DNA of 64,000 nucleotides, taken from positions 4,166,501 through 4,230,500 of the forward strand of contig NC_053044.1 in NCBI RefSeq assembly GCF_003473485.1, read 5' to 3'. The notes beneath the pieces are model-generated. The model had not been told where the DNA came from. It was given only the letters and a program-made list of their open reading frames with translations, and did not search any database. The position numbers and the translations under genes are program-made. This stretch comes from Medicago truncatula. Lineage: Eukaryota > Streptophyta > Magnoliopsida > Fabales > Fabaceae. Each line of letters begins with the position of its first letter. The first letter of the stretch is position 1. Of this stretch, positions 32,940 to 45,159 are shown in pieces.

Positions 32940-33479
32940 ATGGCGTCTCTTTCTCTTTTAGGAGGAGCACTTATTGCAGCTTCTGTGAAAATATTGTTGG
33001 ATAAGATTGTTGCTGGTGAATTCATTGACTTCGTTCAGAGCTGGAAGCTTGACGTTACGCTGTTGGAAAAGCTGAAAATAACACTGCTGAGTCTTCAAGC
33101 TGTACTACATGATGCTGAGGACAAACAGATCACCAACCCTAATGTCAAGGAGTGGCTGCATAGGCTGCAAGGTGCTGTATTTGAAGCCGAAGATTTGTTT
33201 GACCAAATCAACACCAAGGCATTGAAATGCAAAGTGGAACCTGATCAGGTCCGGAAAAAATTTTCTTCTCCTTTCAGAAAGTTTAATAGAAAGATCAATT
33301 CTAAACTGCAAAAATTATTTGAAACATTAGAACTTTTGAGAAACCAGAATCTTGGCTTGAAAGAAGGTGTTTCCAGCAGTGTTTGGTATGTAACTCCGAC
33401 AACTTCTGTTCCGGTAGATGAATCTGCTATTTATGGCAGAGATGATGACAATAAGAAACTTGTGCTCTACCGTGTTTGA
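32940..33479 (+). CDS. CC-only CNL fragment (Rx N-domain), 179 residues
   Basis: ATG at 32940, aligned with the family start (MASLSLLGGALIAASVKI); an in-frame ATG at 32916 is less likely. It carries the whole Rx-type coiled-coil N-domain: LEKLKITLLSLQAVLHDAED, AEDLFDQINTKALKC, LELLRNQNLGLKEG, up to ESAIYGRDDDNKKL. It then switches to unrelated VLYRV and a stop. No lesion lies within the CC part, and the promoter is homologous to CNL-5. NB-ARC and LRR are absent. It could be an inert relic, or it could yield a CC-only protein able to bind or mimic full receptors; only the first is supported by its neighbours. Confidence 0.65.
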   Translation: MASLSLLGGALIAASVKILLDKIVAGEFIDFVQSWKLDVTLLEKLKITLLSLQAVLHDAEDKQITNPNVKEWLHRLQGAVFEAEDLFDQINTKALKCKVEPDQVRKKFSSPFRKFNRKINSKLQKLFETLELLRNQNLGLKEGVSSSVWYVTPTTSVPVDESAIYGRDDDNKKLVLYRV

Positions 33480-33681
33480 TTGTTGAGGCACAAGGCAAGC
33501 AGCTGTGTAGTGTATCTTGTTTGATATGTTAATAGCAAAATAATACAAAATTTACTTTAATAATTTTTATGGTGTGAAATGTTTGATTTTCGTAAAGATT
33601 ATAAAACAAGATTTTGAAACTTTTCAACTATTTTATTTATTATTATAATATTATTAACACACTAGCAATATAAATTTATTA

Positions 33682-33730
<49 letters not shown>

Positions 33731-34313
33731 GTGTTTATTTATATGTTAAACTACATCTTAGGATATATTTATCAAGAAAAACTACTTATATTCCTAAAAT
33801 TTCAAATAATTAACAATTGACATGACAACAATAGAAGAACGCAGTACAACTTTATATTTTGAGAATTCCTAAAAAAAAAAAAAACTTTATATTTTGAGAA
33901 GAAAGAGAAAAAAATTAATAACAAAGAGTATGGTGCTATATCTCGCGAGAGACAATATCACGAATAGACCATGAAAGCAATTTTATGCAATATATACTTC
34001 TATAAACTGTTTGGTTATATGGTTTCTTTTATTTATATTAGAAATCAGAAATGCACCGTGTAACAATAATCTTTTGTCTTCTGAGTTTAGCTTGATATGA
34101 ACAATGTATAATCTATGTAAGATTTGGGGTTCAAACCCCGGCCATCACAAGAACAAAAAAAATAACCTCTTGCCACCACCACTAACCCCAACACAACTTG
34201 CCCACTGCTAGTGGCGGAGCTAGAAAAAAATATTTGGATGGGCCAATTTTTGTAATGTGTGTAAATTTAAATTTTTTATTAGTTAATTCGAGTGACTACA
34301 AATTTTTATGAGT
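33480..34313. repeat. Intergenic with (AT)n at 33685-33729
   Basis: A 45-bp AT microsatellite. GGGGTTCAAACCCCGGCC at about 34127-34144 resembles a tRNA B box (SINE relic). CTAGTGGCGGAGCTAG near 34209 is like the start of a common plant repeat. No gene. Confidence 0.6.
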
Positions 34314-34892
34314 TTAATTATAGTGCAATGACAGTGTAAAAACATATTACACACTCAACCAATAGCATTTTTCCATGTCATTTTCTCATTACAATTTGTT
34401 TTTTTTTTTTAACAAAAAACATAGATAGTGGCATCCTTCTCACGTTGACGGTAACCAACATTGAACGATACTGTTACACACCCTCCACACCTGGTCGTTA
34501 TTGCTTCATTATTTGTTTGAATCATTTTTGCAAATCTAATTACATTTTTATGAAAACTAATTGATTGAAGGTGTGGTTAGAGATATATATATTAGCCATT
34601 AAAATGGAGAAATATTCATTGTAGAACACTCTTGGATGGTGCAATCGTCCATTTTTTTGGGCACAAACAATCATCCCATGATAATTATAATACAAAAGCA
34701 ATGTTAATTTGAATGCATAAGCAATGCACTAATACGGCTAAAAACAACGTCGGAAGAGAAGACGGTCAAAGAGTTTAATAAATAATTAATTTTATTCAAT
34801 TAACCAATTTTAAAATAAATCACGTGGCAGAATACAATTGGTTAAGTGTGTAATATGTCTTTACACTGTCAGTGCACTATAATTAAATTCAA
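34314..34892. mobile_element. TIR element / MITE, about 580 bp
   Basis: The left end (34314-34388) is the imperfect reverse complement of the right end (34817-34892). Common pieces are TTTAATTATAGTGCA, TGACAGTGTAAA, ACATATTACACACT and AACCAAT. The arms are about 75 bp. There is no coding region, and the target duplication was not fixed. Confidence 0.75.
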
Positions 34893-35340
34893 TTTTTATT
34901 GTCTATGGAACATGATTAATACCAATGTTTTAAATATATTTTAACATAAATATTATATAATTATTATTATATTACACATGTGCTTTTAATTGTAAAAAGA
35001 ATGTGATTTATTCACACTTATTGTTTTTATTTATTTAGGAATTCACACTTATTGTTGATGGAGGCTATAGCATTAGATATATTTTGTTAAAAGCAATTGT
35101 TTTAATTTAATTGTTTTACTACATCCCTGTAAATTAAAATTGGCCCAAATTATATGGACGATTATCATATTTAAGCCTATTTTTAAGTGTACCAGCATGC
35201 GTTCCAACCCCTTGAGGGTCTTTTTGACAAAAATTATTAAAAAACAAAAAAGTATAAGAAATTAAGAAAACAGCTAAGGGGGGTCGAACTTGGAACACAC
35301 TACACAATTAGGATTCATAGCGCAAGATAATATATATATA

Positions 35341-35531
35341 TATAGGTTTTGCTAGAAGCCATCAATGAAGGTGTCTTTTAACAAGTTATTCTATGAGCAT
35401 TTGCTAAAAGACATCAATTAATTTTTATGAATGTATCTTTTAGCAAAGTTATAATTAAAAAGTGGAAATCACACCTTGAGGTGTGGATTACTAAAAGACA
35501 CCTTCATGGATGGCTTCTAGCAAAACCTATA
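35341..35531. mobile_element. MITE with ~40-bp TIRs
   Basis: TATAGGTTTTGCTAGAAGCC.. at the left mirrors ..GGCTTCTAGCAAAACCTATA at the right, extended by ATGAAGGTGTCTTTTA, with a single mismatch over about 40 bp. Total about 190 bp, flanked by TA-rich sequence, so the target duplication is ambiguous. Confidence 0.85.
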
Positions 35532-36345
35532 CCCATATATATATAAGATCATACTATAATTTTTGTATATATACCTAATAAAAATGATTTTTTTTTTGGG
35601 TTTAGATGGACCGTGGCCCACCCTGACCCATGAGTGGCGGAGCCACTGCCCACCACCAAAGACCTCTCTCCATGGACTGTTCCCACTAAATCTAAATAAA
35701 TACTAATAGCACAAATCAAAAGTAGGGCTGCATGAAGAAGAAAATCTCTACCTATTGCTATGAACACAAACGAAAGTGAGGCAGACAAATAAAACTCTAA
35801 TAAGAAAACTAAGTAGTAAACTTAATCAGGTATCTATTTGGTAAACATCAGAAGCTGAAAAGGTGATGAATCTGATGATTTTATTAGCACCATTCATAAA
35901 AGAAATCAAAAACGTAAAGTCCGGAGAAATAGCAAAAAATTTCATCCAACGGTATGAGAGTACAAAAAAAGCATAATAGTGCACAAGGATAAGCTGTGAG
36001 CTCATTCGTGATCCCTCGTGAGAAAATAGCTCGGGACATTTAGCATTTTCCAACAACAAATCGATCCATAATTAATAACACAAATCAATCAGTATCTTAT
36101 AGAGATAATCTCCTACTTGCATCCTAATTGTGATATCTTTGAATCTATTATTGACATAATATGAGTCGTTATATCAAATAATTATAACGATTGAAATTTG
36201 GTGTGAGTCATTAGACTTACCTCTGATGTCAACGTATTCTAACTCATATATTATATTTTGGTTAGGGAGTCGTGTTTATTTACATGTTTTTGACCTTTGA
36301 TCAAGTGTTATTTACATGTTAAACTACATCTTAGGGTAGATATAT
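35532..36345. other. Intergenic, nothing recognised
   Basis: Short frames only, without domain or repeat support. Confidence 0.4.
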
Positions 36346-36470
36346 ACAGGGCCGGCCCTAGGCATAGGCGGAGGTGAGACGGCCTAACTCCCATGCTAGT
36401 AGGGGGCCCAAATTTTATTTAAGTAGGGTGGGGCATATAGAAATATTTGGTTTATTGGAGGTATATATAG
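36346..36470. mobile_element. Possible hAT-type end
   Basis: CAGGGCCGGCCCTAGGCATA is like the ends of widespread plant hAT/MITE families ('CAGGGCCGGCCCT'). The partner end was not found in the next few kilobases, so this is a broken copy or a wrong call. Confidence 0.3.
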
Positions 36471-36725
36471 GAAAGTTAACTGAAAATGCCTCAAACATTG
36501 ATATGATGAAGATATGGGCTAAAATCTTTTAATGATTTTGGCCCTTCTGGTACGATTTGCTATATATACCCCCATATAGCACAAATATTTCTACATACAC
36601 CCTTCCTATAATTTTTTTTTTCTTCTTAATAATGTGTCAAAAAATTGATTATCGAAGAAATTGGTGATATTTTTTTTGGTCATTTGTTCCTAATAATGTG
36701 CCTCACTAATATTAAAAGAATGGAT

Positions 36726-36905
36726 CATGTTAACTTGTACCCTTATGACACAAGTTAAGAAACTAAAAATGTAATTAAAAAATCACTTTTGCATTGAAAA
36801 TATAAAATTTTAAACTTTTAATGAAATGAATGTACAATTCCCAAGAAAAAGTTTCTATGTTTAATTTTTAAACTTGTGCCCTAAGGGCACAAGTTAACAT
36901 TTCCC
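36726..36905. mobile_element. Small MITE (~180 bp)
   Basis: CATGTTAACTTGTACCCTTA at the left pairs with CTAAGGGCACAAGTTAACAT at the right in inverted orientation. The AT-rich centre is non-coding. Confidence 0.6.
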
Positions 36906-38309
36906 TAAAGTATGATGATATTTATTATCCAAGAAATTGAGATAATTTTCTTAACAAACAAAGTATTTTTTAGTTGAAAATTAGATTGCTACAGAAATTA
37001 ATCTTAATCTTGTCTTTCAAAGGTTTCAAAAAACATATATCAATATAGTAATGTCAACTTTCTTGAATTGATATCAATCCAATCAAACTCATCCAAAAAA
37101 TCCTAAAAGTGGGTTGTGCTAGGGATGTAAATGGATATCCATGGATGCGGATAGTGTGATATCCGTGTCCGTTCCGTTGGATAAATATGAAATCCGAACC
37201 CTATCCATATTCACGCATATATCAAATTTAGGGGGTAATCCACAGATTTTGAGGTATCCGCGGGTTTATACATATATCCATGGATAACATTTATAAAAAT
37301 ATTGTTAATTTTTTTAGCTGAAATTTAAAAACAAAAGTTCTTTACATGCAAGATACATTACAAAGATCATTGACCGAACAAAAACATAACAACAAAGTTC
37401 ATCAGTTTTTTCATTTTTAAGTGTTTGTTTAGGGATTTTAGAAGAATCATTTTATCAAAAAAAAACTATTTTGATCTTAAAATGAAAAACTTTTCTGAAA
37501 ATCTATTTTTTTTTTCAAAAACAAGGAGGTAACAAATGCATAAGTTAAAACCCATTTTTTAAAATAAATTTTTATGGGTAGTAGGCAAACCAAAATAACT
37601 TCAATTTTTTTTTTAAAATCTCTAAAATAAGATCCCTAAATTCTTTTAATACAAAATCTATTTTTTCTAAAGCTCAAACAAACACACCCATAATGATATA
37701 TGCACTTGTGAACTCTAGCTCATGTTACAACTATCAACCAGAGTATTCCAACAAACAAAGTATACAACTTTATTATCTTTAATTTCAGTGTATATAACAT
37801 ATCAATAAAATTGTGTTATCCAAAATGGGCATCCAAGTACATGTGACGGTGAAAGATAGGACGGACGTGCATTATTTTAGAACTTTTGAGTTAATAATAT
37901 TTGGAATTTGCACTTTGAGTTCAGAATACTTTAGAACTTGGTGTTCATAATAATGAGGACATGCTTTTGATGGATTTGATATCTTCAAGTAAAAAAATCT
38001 CGTGCAAGCTGCAGGCCATGTGCAAACAACAAATACATAGCGGAGAATCCGCTTCCTCCTGAATATTTTTTAGGTCTTGTTAACCATTGCCCTGAAAATA
38101 TAAGATATTATTTTTGATAAAGTAATGATTACACAATATTTTCATGAAAACTTACTTGTTTTGGATGCTTAACCATTGCCCTTGGGGCACCGGTTAGCAT
38201 TCTCCTATTTTTAATAGTACCTTAATGCACTACTTAGTTAATTAATGATCCACTTTGTCACGTTACCCTTAAAACAATCATTTTTGTTAATCATTGTTTA
38301 ATTCAACGT
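36906..38309. other. Intergenic; scraps of short repeats
   Basis: The ATCCATGGAT/ATCCGCGG-rich stretch at 37130-37290 is a common plant repeat type. TTAACCATTGCCCT occurs at about 38090 and again, followed by TGGGGCACCGGTTAGCA, at about 38170-38203, probably a MITE relic. No gene. Confidence 0.4.
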
Positions 38310-38455
38310 CCATGTGAGTTAGCTGTAACCTGATTTCATCATTTGAATAATAGCAACTGATCATCAGTCTGGTTGTTAGTGTCTCCAAAATTCAACGCAA
38401 ATACCTCCTCCTCCTCTTCTTCTTCTTGCTGCACATTTTACAAACTTAATTACTT
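38310..38455 (+). promoter_or_regulatory. Promoter/leader of CNL-5
   Basis: Shared with 32800-32939. A CTC/CTT-rich run (38406-38429) lies directly before the start, typical of a plant 5' UTR. Confidence 0.6.
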
Positions 38456-41400
38456 ATGGCGACTATTGTGGGAGAAGCACTTCTTGCAGCTTCTTTGGAA
38501 GTGTTGATGGAAAAGATTGTTTCTGGTGAGTTCGTTGATTTATTTCGGAGCACCAAGCTTGACGTTGCACTTTTGGAAAAGCTGAAGATAACAATGTTGA
38601 GTCTTCAAGCTGTACTTCATGATGCTGAGGAGAAACAGATCACCAACCCTGCTGTCAAGCAATGGCTGGAAATGCTGCATGATGCTGTCTTTGAAGCTGA
38701 CGATTTATTTGACGAAATCAACACGGAGGCATTGCGGTCAAAAGTTGAAGCTGAGTATGAAACCCGAACTGCTACTGCTCAGGTGCTGAAAACACTTTCT
38801 TCTCGTTTCAAAAGTTTTAATAAAAAAGTCAATTCTAAACTGCAAATACTATTTGAAAGATTAGAACATTTGAGAAACCAGAATCTTGGATTGAAAGAAA
38901 GGGGTTCCAGTAGTGTTTGGCATATATCTCCTACAAGTTCTGTTGTGGGTGATGAATCTTCTATTTGTGGTAGAGATGATGACAAAAAGAAACTGAAAGA
39001 GTTTCTGCTGTCAGAGGATAGTAGTGATGGTCGAAGTAAAATAGGAGTGATTTCCATTGTAGGTATGGGAGGGCTAGGGAAAACAACATTAGCTAAAATC
39101 CTTTACAATGATTCCAATGTGAAGCGGAAATTTGAGGCGAGAGGATGGGCACATGTCTCAAAAGATTTTGATGTTTGTACTATCACTAAAACCCTTCTTG
39201 AATCTGTTACTTCTGAAAAAACCACGACTAATGATTTGAACGGTTTGCAAGTTCAATTGCAGCAAAGTTTGCGAGACAAAAAGTTTTTGCTAGTATTGGA
39301 TGATATATGGTATGGAAGATATGTTGGTTGGAATAATCTGAATGACATCTTTAATGTTGGGGAAATGGGGAGTAAGATCATTATCACAACACGAGATGAA
39401 AGAGTTGCATTACCAATGCAAACCTTTCTTTCTGTCCACCGTTTAAGATCTTTGGAAAAGGAAGATTGTTGGTCTTTACTTGCCAGACATGCATTTGTAA
39501 CAAGTAACTACCAACAACGATCCAATCTAGAAAAAATTGGTAGAGAAATTGCCAAAAAATGTGATGGGTTACCATTAGCTGCAATAGCACTTGGAGGTTT
39601 TCTTCGCACCAAATTGTCACAAGATTATTGGAATGATGTTTTAAAAAGTAGTATTTGGGAATTGACAGATGATGAGGTGCAACCAGCTCTGCTATTGAGC
39701 TATCGTCATCTTCCTGCTCCTATAAAAGGATGCTTTGCTTATTGTTCAATTTTTCCGAAGAACTCAATCATAGAGAAAAAAATGGTAGTTCAATTGTGGA
39801 TTGCAGAAGGCTTAGTACCTAAGCCCAAAATTGAGAAAAGTTGGGAAAAAGAAGCCGAAGAATACTTTGATGAACTAGTGTCGAGATCTTTGTTACGTCA
39901 AAATTCGACTGGTGATGAGGAAATGGGCTTTGAAATGCATGACCTCATTAATGATTTGGCAATGGTAGTTTCATCTTCATATTGTATTAGATTGGGAGAA
40001 CAGAAGACACATAAAAAGGTACGTCATTTGTCATACAATAAAGGGAAATATGAGTCATACGATAAATTTGAAAAATTGCATGGATTAAAATGTCTACAAA
40101 CCTTTCTACCCTTGCCATTACAAAGAAGGTCGTGGTCGCCTTACTATTTTGTGCCGGGGAGGTTGATTTGTGACTTGTTGCCACAGATGACACAGTTACA
40201 CGTACTGTCTTTGTCAAACTACAAGAATATCACTGAGTTTCCCAATTCTATTGGAAATTTGATATACCTGCGATACTTAAATCTCTCTCACACTGAGATT
40301 AGAATGTTGCCCGCTGAAACATGCAAGCTTTACAATCTGCAGACCTTGTTGCTGTCAGACTGCAACAGACTGACTGAATTGCCGAAAGACATGGCAAAGT
40401 TAATGAATCTACGTCACCTTGATATCAGAGGCACTCGATTGAAGGAAATGCCTGTGCAAATATCCAGACTAGAAAATCTCCAAACTTTGTCGGACTTTGT
40501 TGTAGGTATTCAGGACGATGGATTGAAGATTTCAGATTTGGGAAAACATTCCCATCTACGGGAAAACCTTACCATCTCACAACTTCAAAATGTAACTGAT
40601 TCATCCCATGCTTCTCAAGCAAACTTAGTGATGAAAAAACAAATTGATGAGTTGGTACTTCAATGGTCTGGCACTAGTCCATCAAATTCACAAATACAAA
40701 GTGGTGTACTTGAACAATTGCAGCCATCGACAAATTTGAAGAGTCTCACCATCAATGGCTATGGTGGAAACAACTTTCCAAATTGGTTGGGTAGTTCTTT
40801 ATTTGGCAACATGGTGTGTTTGAGAATCTCACATTGTGAAAATTGTTTGGTGCTGCCACCCCTCGGACAATTAGGTAATCTGAAAGCTCTTTATTAGCGA
40901 GATGAAATCAATAAAGAGGATTGGTACCGAGTTCACGGGAAGTATTTCTCATTCGTTTCAACCATTTTCCTTCTTGGAGACACTAGAGTTTGATACAATG
41001 CTAGAGTGGGAAGATTGGAAGTTGATTGGAGGTACAACTGCAGAGTTTCCTCGTCTAAAACGTCTGTCACTACGACAATGTCCAAAACTCAAAGGAAACT
41101 TACCCCTTGGACAATTACAGAATCTTGAAGAGATCATTCTTGAAGGGATGAAATCATTAAAGACACTTGATACTGGGTTTTATGGAAGTAGCAGTTCTCG
41201 TTTGTTTCAACCATTTCCCTTCTTGAAGACTTTGAGCTTTACGAATATGCAAGAGTGGGAGGAATGGAAACTGATTGGAGGTGCATCTATCGAGTTTCCT
41301 AGTCTTACACGCTTGTTACTATGTAATTGTCCGAAACTCAAAGGAAATATACCAGGAAACCTTCCTAGTCTTACAAGTTTGTCACTTAAATATTGTCCCA

Positions 41401-42458
41401 ATCTCAAACAGATGTCGCCCAACAACTTTCCTTCCCTTGTTGAACTTGAGTTAGAGGACTGTTCTCTACTGATGGAGGCAAGGCATTCATCAGATGTGTT
41501 CAACCAATTGATGATTTTCCTCAATGCTCTTCGAAATATTTCCTTAAGGAATATTCCATCTCTAACGTCCTTCCCGAGAAACGGTCTGCCCAAAACCATA
41601 CAGTCGCTTAAAATCTGGAAGTGTGAGAATCTAGAGTTCCTTCCTTACGAATCCTTTCACAATTACAAATCACTTGAGCATTTGGAAATATCCGATAGTT
41701 GTAATTCTATGACATCGTTTACCGTATGCGCTCTCCCTGTCCTTAGAAGTCTATGTATTTACGGCAGTAAGAACCTGAAATCGATATTAATTGCAGAAGA
41801 TGTGTCGCAACAGAAACTCTTGCTTCTTAGAACCATCAAAATAGAGCATTGCGATGAACTGGAGTCATTTTCCCTTGGTGGATTTCCCATTCCTAACCTC
41901 ATTCATTTATCTGTTTGTAATTGTAAGAAGCTTTATTCGCTACCAAGATCAATAAATATCCTAGCTAGTCTTGAAGAAATGAAAATTCACGACCTTCCAA
42001 ATCTGCAATCGTTTTCCATACATGATTTTCCTATCAGCTTACGGGAACTGAGTGTTGGCAATGTTGGAGGGGTTTTGTGGAATACAACTTGGGAACGTCT
42101 TACTTCTCTTTTAGAGTTGCTAATTTGGGGTGATGACATTGTGAATGTGCTGATGAAAACGGAAGTTCCATTGCTACCTGCTTCTCTCGTCTCTTTAAAG
42201 ATCTCTTTACTTGAAGACATAAAATGCTTGGATGGGAAGTGGCTTCAACATCTCACCTCTCTCCAACATTTTGATATTATTGATGCTCCCAAGCTCAAGT
42301 CGTTGCCAAAAAAGGGGAAGTTGCCTTCCTCCCTTAAAGTGTTGAATATCAAAAAGTGTCCGTTGTTGAAAGCAAGTTGGCAGAAGAAGCGAGGGAAAGA
42401 GTGGCGTAAGATTGCTCACATTCCATCGGTACTTATCAATGGACAAATGATCACATGA
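38456..42458 (+). CDS. CNL-5: CC-NB-ARC-LRR resistance gene, RPP13-like, with one frameshift
   Basis: An intracellular NLR immune receptor. ATG at 38456 (MATIVGEALLAASLEV), no intron in the coding part. Domains: Rx-type CC (1-~165), P-loop GMGGLGKTT (203-211), kinase-2 LLVLDDIWYG (~278), RNBS-B IIITTRDER, GLPLAA (371-376), winged helix CFAYCSIFPKN, MHD (494-496), then LRRs from ~560. The frame stops at residue 813 (40897). The next frame, from the ATG at 40902, carries 518 more residues of LRR to INGQMIT. The break at about 40885-40895 looks like loss of 2 bases in one codon (family text NLKKLFI..EMKS). Unbroken length would be about 1330 residues. As it stands it makes a CC-NB protein with a shortened LRR; a sequencing error is possible. 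GAGGTGAGTC after the stop suggests a 3'-UTR intron. Confidence 0.9.
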
Positions 42459-42810
42459 GTATCATGTCGAGGTGAGTCACCAAAACATATACTTCTTTCA
42501 ATTTTCATGTTATAAAAGTCACCAACAAATATTTTATTTTCATACATTTGCCCTATAGTATGCCCTTTATGTCTTTCAACTTTGACTATGTTTCAGTGTT
42601 TCATTTCATGATTATGTGTTTGGTGATTGTTTATTTTTCAGTGACAATTCTCCACGATATCTCTTAGTCTCGCAGATTCTCAACTTCGACACTCTTTTGA
42701 TTCTCATAACAAAGTTCTATCAGGTGTTTCGAGAATGCATGTAACGTGTTTGATGAAATGCATGTCAGGAATTTGTTGGTTTCATAACTCTAATTTCTAG
42801 CTGTATTTCA
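42459..42810 (+). other. 3' UTR / intron region of CNL-5
   Basis: A donor-like GAG/GTGAGT lies 12 bases after the stop, and an acceptor-like TTTATTTTTCAG/TG at about 42641. The first 20 bases match the region after the CNL-2 stop. Confidence 0.45.
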
Positions 42811-43661
42811 ATGGCTCCGCCTATTTGTTCTTGGTCGTTTCTGTCGTCACCTGAGACGGCGCCGCCGGGACAAAAGTCATTCACCCAAGCGGTGTTCGCT
42901 GCTGTGGAGGACAGTTTGCCTTCGCTTCCTCCTAAGGTTATCGTCGGAGTCACCGTTCGTATCAGAATCACTCAACGCGAGTATGAAGCCGAACTCTCTG
43001 TCAACGAAATTCCTGAAGCAGAAATTGGAAAGTATGTGGCCAAATTTGAAACCTTGGGCCATCACTCCCGCTTGGCAGAGGTTTCTTCAAGTTCAATTTT
43101 CACTCGATGGAAGAGATGAAGAAGGTCTGGGCGTTGGGTGCTGTTCAGCTGAAGCCTGGGCTCCTGCGTTTCTTTTGCTGGTCTAAAGACTTCGATCCTC
43201 ACAATCAAACACAATCTCACGCTCAATTGTGGGTAAGACTTCTGAATCTTCCCCAAGAACATTGGAGAAAGATCACTTTATTTGAAATTGCATCAGGAAT
43301 TGGTACCCCTCTAACTATAGATGAAGCAACACAATCCCGTCTTTTTGGTCACTACGCTCGTATTCTTGTTGATGTGGATATGTCTGATACACTTTTTAAT
43401 TCTGTTGTGGTTGAGAGGGAAGGTTATGCTTTCCCGGTAACCGTTGAGTATGAACGCAGGCCATCATTTTGCTCTCATTGTAAGATGTTAGGACACTCTA
43501 TTCAAGATTGCAACCGTATCAATAATGCACAATCCTATGCTGCTCCAAGAAACCACCAGAAAAACCTTTTCACCAGGCTGAACCGTCCAAAAAAACCGAC
43601 TCACTCAACATCACTCAACAGCCAATTTACTCCAAATTATCCCTTCAACTCAGTCCTATAA
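42811..43661 (+). pseudogene. LINE-type ORF1 relic (DUF4283 and CCHC zinc knuckle)
   Basis: Three frames in a row: 42811-43000 (VRIRITQREYEAELS), 42983-43090 (MWPNLKPWAITP) and 43090-43661 (KVWALGAVQLKPGLLRF, HAQLWVRLLNLPQEHW, GHYARILVDVDMSDTLF). It then has a zinc knuckle C-S-H-C-K-M-L-G-H-S-I-Q-D-C and a stop. This order is the DUF4283 plus zf-CCHC_4 protein encoded by plant L1-like LINEs. Two frameshifts make it non-functional. It sits in the 3' flank of CNL-5, where the CNL-2 flank has none, so it is an insertion. Confidence 0.75.
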
Positions 43662-44582
43662 CTTGTAAGGTCTTATGAAGTTGGAATAATGGGCTTCACA
43701 AACCAAGAGGATTGCAAAAAAGTCTATATATGTGTGGTAATGGTTTAGTTATAGCCTTATAGGATAATAGGACTGACGTAGTGATATCGCCCATTTAGCA
43801 TTTAACCAAGTGATGCACTCTCCAAGGCCACATGATTGTGAGTATTTGTTAACTCCTACCAAAAAAGGCATGTTTTACATTCACATTGAAGGATGAAGAA
43901 CTTGATTGATTGCTTAGAAATTCATGATAGAAAATTGAAATGTGTGTTGATTTGATGATTTAATATAATTTATAGAATTGTGAAATATGCAAATTACTTG
44001 AAAATTAGAAAGATATCTTTTTGTCTCGGTAAGTTATTGTGCTTTTGATGCAAATGTGTAGGTTAATTGGAATCCCTATCACAACAGTATTTGGAAGTTG
44101 TACTTCAATCACCTAATCCATTTTCATTAGAATGATGGCTAGTTATGTGCTATGAATATCGTTAAAATTATGATTTCTGCTAGTCATTTCTATTCATTTT
44201 AGGACAAGTTATGTTTCTGCAATAGGTTTTTAGAAACACCGTGATTGATCCAGAAGGATGTCCTCAACATTGATGTACATAGCTTCTTTCAACAGATGTC
44301 TCATTCGTGCTGGTAAATCCTACTACCTGCTAAAACTATAGACCATTTTTTGAACCCTATGATAGTTAGAGTAAGAGTTCCAAGAATCTGAAATTCTGCC
44401 ATAAAATAAGTAATGTTCTGAGCAAAGATTATTTTAGCTAAAGTTCGAACTCAGTATACTTCTAAACGATTTGTCTTAACTAAAACTCAATTATAGACTA
44501 TAAATGTTCAATCATTTTTTCATGGTTATTATATATTGCCATAAATGAATCTAAATATTTTTGCTATTGTGTGGTGGGATGC
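43662..44582 (+). repeat. 3' flank of CNL-5, homologous to the CNL-2 flank
   Basis: 43893-43960 and 44228-44268 match 12515-12478 and 12252-12196 (reverse). Landmarks are ATGATAGAAAATTGAAATGTG and TTAGAAACACCGTGATTG. Some blocks look like 3'-UTR exons (a GTTTTTAG/AAACACC acceptor near 44230). No coding region. Confidence 0.6.
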
Positions 44583-45112
44583 AGCAATACTCAATAGAGC
44601 TAACAAAGGAGCGAATTGAGGGAGTCCACGTGGAGCACATCGAGATATCTGGGTTGCCGATGTTGAACACTGATCATGAGGTGGATGGCACGTATCCGAC
44701 GGAAGCGGAAGTGTTTTGTCAGAAGGTTCTAGAAGCTAATTCATATCTCTTTGCTTATCCTGATTACAACTACTCCATCACTCGTATGTTTATTTCCTTT
44801 TAATTGCCTGTTTAATTTGCAAATTCGTAAGGATTTAGTGAAAGTCGAATTGATCAGAAGTAAAATAGAAGGAATGTTCTATAGATCATAGGAAGGGCAT
44901 TATGCTTTCACTGATTTGTAATTATTTGTTTACTTACAAATACAAGTCAACTCTAGCATGTCACTTTATTTCTTGATCATACTTTGTGCAATGCAGTGTA
45001 TCTTTGGCACCATTGAAGAATGCATTAGATTGGGGATCAAGACCATCAAATGTGTGGGCAGGGAAAGCTGCTGCAGCTGTAAGTGCTGTTGGTGGTGGGA
45101 GACGAGCACAAT
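44583..45112 (+). pseudogene. NADPH:quinone oxidoreductase (FMN-dependent, NQR-like) gene fragment
   Basis: Two exon-like blocks. 44583-44783 encodes RIEGVHVEHIEISGLPMLNT, then EANSYLFAYPDYNYSIT, and has a GT donor. After an acceptor at 44996 the second block reads SLAPLKNALDWGSRPSNVWA and GKAAAAVSAVGGGRRAQF, then degenerates. This is the middle of the plant flavodoxin-like quinone reductase (the P.YN.S....LKNA.DW.SR....W..K motif). The join between the blocks is out of frame, and the first exon and the C-terminus are missing. A dead fragment. Confidence 0.75.
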
Positions 45113-45159
45113 TTCTTCTCTGCCAAATCGACCGCTAATGCGAAACCATTGCTGACTTG

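Noticed and set aside
38779..42446. Several antisense frames across CNL-5
   Set aside because: They mirror the NB-ARC and LRR coding sequence and occur at matching places in CNL-1 and CNL-2.
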